From NCBI GenBank assembly GCA_029939875.1, contig JAOZSC010000067.1, forward strand, positions 1 to 9,605: a DNA stretch of 9,605 nucleotides, in the 5' to 3' direction. Both the position numbers and the translations under genes were made by a program. Of this stretch, positions 8,080 to 9,605 are shown piece after piece. How positions within the stretch are numbered: position 1 is the stretch's first letter; each line of letters starts with the position of its first letter. The notes under the pieces were generated by a model, which searched no databases, was not told where the DNA came from, and was given only the letters and a program-made list of their open reading frames with translations. This DNA is from Desulfobacterales bacterium. Its GTDB lineage: Bacteria; Desulfobacterota; Desulfobacteria; Desulfobacterales; JAFDCJ01.

Positions 8080-8658
8080 TTATTTTCTTTTCCGAATTGA
8101 TTGGAGACAAATTTCCGTCATCAAATATTTTCGCTTTTCAGCCAACTTTTTGTACAAATCCTGCTCCTTTTTTAACAGCATCGTCATTTCTGAACCCTGC
8201 TTTTGGATTTTAATCGGCGGCAGTGGAATATCAATGCTTTCCAGAACCGCCCGTCTGATCACCGGCATGTGAACTCCCCGGCCGCTGAAACGCTTGAGAT
8301 ATTCCTCTACGGGTAACTGGTTAAGATACCAGCACAGATATTCCGGCGGGATCTCAGAATTGGCGATCCGCACAACAAAAAAACAGGCCGCGGCCAGCAC
8401 GCGATCAGGCAACTCTCCTATTAATACCGAATAGTTTCTGGCCCCCCGGGCCATGAACAGGATGTCGCCGGATTTTAAAAACCAGTCTTTACCGGACAAC
8501 CTTGGCATGAAACGAACCAAAGCGTCAGTTCGATAGCAAAGGCAATCCGCATCGATATCTTTGGCCTGCAGCAAAAGACAGGTTCCATCGTCTCGGGGGT
8601 CGATTTTCCCGCGGCTGATGAAACCGCTTTGGATTTTTGCTATTTTTTTAAGCTTCAT
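8080..8658 (-). CDS. hsdS: Half-size type I specificity subunit (HsdS)
   Basis: This is the likely DNA-recognition subunit of the type I system. Standard HsdS proteins have about 400 residues with two target-recognition domains and two helical spacers; this one has 192 residues and a single set. The start resembles the usual domain opening (IAKIQSGFISRG, 6-17). It is followed by LKSGDILFMARG (61-72), FSGRGVHMPVIRR (124-136) and the closing IDIPLPPIKIQ (142-152). A charged helix at about 156-180 would serve as the dimerisation spacer. It lies immediately before hsdM and appears intact, not degraded: the frame is clean and ends just before the hsdM ribosome site. A homodimer would be expected to recognise a palindromic split site. 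No clear ribosome site precedes the ATG, so translation may be near-leaderless. Confidence 0.82.
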   Translation of the reverse strand: MKLKKIAKIQSGFISRGKIDPRDDGTCLLLQAKDIDADCLCYRTDALVRFMPRLSGKDWFLKSGDILFMARGARNYSVLIGELPDRVLAAACFFVVRIANSEIPPEYLCWYLNQLPVEEYLKRFSGRGVHMPVIRRAVLESIDIPLPPIKIQKQGSEMTMLLKKEQDLYKKLAEKRKYLMTEICLQSIRKRK

Positions 8659-8677
8659 GATAAATTTTAACTATCAC

Positions 8678-8683
8678 AGTATA
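8678..8683 (-). promoter_or_regulatory. Candidate -10 element for hsdS
   Basis: Read on the minus strand this is TATACT, 19 bases before the hsdS ATG. Transcription would start around 8671, leaving a leader of about a dozen bases, which agrees with the missing ribosome site. No good -35 sequence is present at normal spacing, so the call is weak. Confidence 0.3.
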
Positions 8684-8716
8684 CCCGTAACTGCAATACA
8701 ATTTTAGTTTAATGAT

Positions 8717-8755
8717 AAAATATTTCGCAATATATTTAAATTTGCAAAATATTTT
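8717..8755. promoter_or_regulatory. AT-rich inverted repeat, candidate shared operator
   Basis: The arms AAAATATTTCGCAA (8717-8730) and TTGCAAAATATTTT (8742-8755) are complementary at 13 of 14 positions around an 11-base AT core. The dyad lies between the divergent hsdS and nuclease genes and directly abuts a TTGACA sequence at 8758. The position suggests a site for a dimeric regulator or a nucleoid protein acting on one or both promoters. No regulator gene is visible in the window, so its partner is unknown. Confidence 0.45.
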
Positions 8756-8757
8756 TG

Positions 8758-8789
8758 TTGACAAGGCAAATTTATAAATCCAATATACA
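8758..8789 (+). promoter_or_regulatory. Candidate promoter of the ERCC4-type nuclease
   Basis: A perfect -35 hexamer TTGACA (8758-8763) is followed either by AATATA at 8782 (18-base spacer) or by TATACA at 8784 (20-base spacer). The predicted leader is about 55 bases. The -10 match is only moderate and the surrounding sequence is very AT-rich, which makes chance matches more likely. Confidence 0.45.
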
Positions 8790-8851
8790 ATATCCTGTAT
8801 TTAATTATTTCCTGACAGAAAAGTGGGGATAAAATATAAATTTTCCGAGAC

Positions 8852-9535
8852 ATGAACAAAAAGCGAACGGATATGCCAAAAGGCAACGTCACTATCAATA
8901 TAATTGCCGACGACCGCGAGCATAAAAGCGAGGTTATAAAGTCGCTTATGGGTATCGAAAACGTTGAAGTATGCATTCGGCGGCTTTCCATGGGCGATTA
9001 TCAGATTGATAACCGGCTGATTGTTGAAAGAAAGACATTAAAAGATTTTGCTGTATCGATTATTGACGGCAGGCTTTTTAAGCAAACGATTTGCCTGGCA
9101 AATTACAATTCTAAGGCCGTGTTGATTCTTGAGGGTACGGCTATTGACACAGTCGATCTGGGAATGACCAGAGAGGCCATGCAGGGGGCGCTGATTACAG
9201 TTTCCCTGATATTGGGTATACCGGTCCTGCGGTCAAAAGACCCTTCTGAAACCGCCAGATTAATTGTCTATATCGGCCGCCAGATAGAATCAATGGCCGG
9301 GGGCGGCATGCAGCGGCACGGCTATCGGCCGAAAACTAAACGGAAAAGACAACTTTTCATCTTGCAGGGATTGCCGGGAGTCGGCTCTGAAAGGGCCGAG
9401 CGGCTTCTCGCTATGTTTGGCAGTGTTGAGGCCGCAATTTCTGCCAGCAGCAGTGAATTGCAAGCCGTAGACGGTATCGGAAAAAGCATTGCCGAGAAGA
9501 TCAAATGGGCGGTCAGCGAAGAAGTGAAACCTTAA
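8852..9535 (+). CDS. ERCC4/XPF-type nuclease with helix-hairpin-helix tail
   Basis: The protein is predicted to be a structure-specific DNA endonuclease of the XPF/MUS81/Hef type. The nuclease signature is complete: DDRE at 20-23, GDY with D49, and ERK at 59-61 followed by D65 (the GDXnERKX3D motif). The core fold continues to about residue 145. A basic linker (RPKTKRKRQ, 159-167) leads to tandem helix-hairpin-helix segments, with LPGVGSERAERLLAMFG near 174-190 and VDGIGKSIAEKI near 206-217. In archaea and eukaryotes such domains dimerise and bind branched DNA. There is no helicase domain, so the layout is like the short crenarchaeal XPF. It is transcribed divergently from hsdS. The ATG at 8852 has only a weak ribosome site, and an ATG at 8873 is possible. 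A role in repair or in defence alongside the hsd genes is inference. Confidence 0.85.
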   Translation: MNKKRTDMPKGNVTINIIADDREHKSEVIKSLMGIENVEVCIRRLSMGDYQIDNRLIVERKTLKDFAVSIIDGRLFKQTICLANYNSKAVLILEGTAIDTVDLGMTREAMQGALITVSLILGIPVLRSKDPSETARLIVYIGRQIESMAGGGMQRHGYRPKTKRKRQLFILQGLPGVGSERAERLLAMFGSVEAAISASSSELQAVDGIGKSIAEKIKWAVSEEVKP

Positions 9536-9605
9536 TTTGCCGAAATATCTGGACTGGAAACTCATTTTGCAGAGTAATACCACTTGGGTTGAAAAATCTA
9601 AAAAA
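9536..9605. other. Terminal non-coding stretch
   Basis: Nothing is recognisable in the last 70 bases: no stem with a T run after the nuclease gene and no open frame of note. A downstream gene in the same direction cannot be excluded because the window ends here. Confidence 0.4.

Noticed and set aside
8066..8110. Extended HsdM start at a TTG codon
   Set aside because: It would overlap the hsdS end and add 15 residues, whereas the ATG at 8065 has a strong GAGGA site at ideal spacing and begins a typical HsdM N-terminus.
8704..8991. A minus-strand open frame of 95 codons overlapping the nuclease start and the intergenic spacer
   Set aside because: Its apparent hydrophobicity comes from AT-rich intergenic sequence and antisense of the nuclease N-terminus; there is no ribosome site or family resemblance.

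Overview
The window carries two gene blocks that converge near position 2850, followed by a single divergent gene at the right end. Gene content and the mid-range base composition suggest a free-living Gram-negative bacterium. The interspersed inverted repeats built on ACCACGAAATACACGAA and CCACAAAGGC..CACAAAG words, and a stand-alone XPF-type nuclease, fit an environmental lineage such as Desulfobacterota. That placement is inference only, because no marker gene is present.

Left block, plus strand (about 252-2836): ugpA, ugpE and a ugpQ-like glycerophosphodiesterase form a tight operon. ugpA and ugpE overlap as ATGA, and the ugpE stop directly abuts the next ATG. These genes would import glycerol-3-phosphate or glycerophosphodiesters across the inner membrane and hydrolyse the diesters to glycerol-3-phosphate plus an alcohol. 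The binding protein (UgpB) and ATPase (UgpC) are not in the window. The first 251 bases hold an imperfect inverted repeat and then a stretch of nested dyads just before ugpA.

Right block, minus strand (8658 down to about 2873): a type I restriction-modification operon in the order hsdS - hsdM - hsdR - YgjP/DUF45-type metallopeptidase. HsdM and HsdR are full length with all key motifs. HsdS is half size, with a single target-recognition domain. The last gene is broken: only its N-terminal half remains, the HExxH part is missing, and its frame runs into antisense of ugpQ. A second inverted repeat lies between hsdM and hsdR, and one arm encodes the last eight residues of HsdM.

Right end, plus strand (8852-9535): a 227-residue ERCC4/XPF-type nuclease with a C-terminal helix-hairpin-helix region, transcribed away from hsdS. 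The 193-base, very AT-rich spacer between them holds a near-perfect 14-base inverted repeat and candidate promoters for both directions. The points most worth following are the XPF-like nuclease beside a type I system, the half-size HsdS, the gene truncation at the convergent junction, and the repeat inside the hsd operon.
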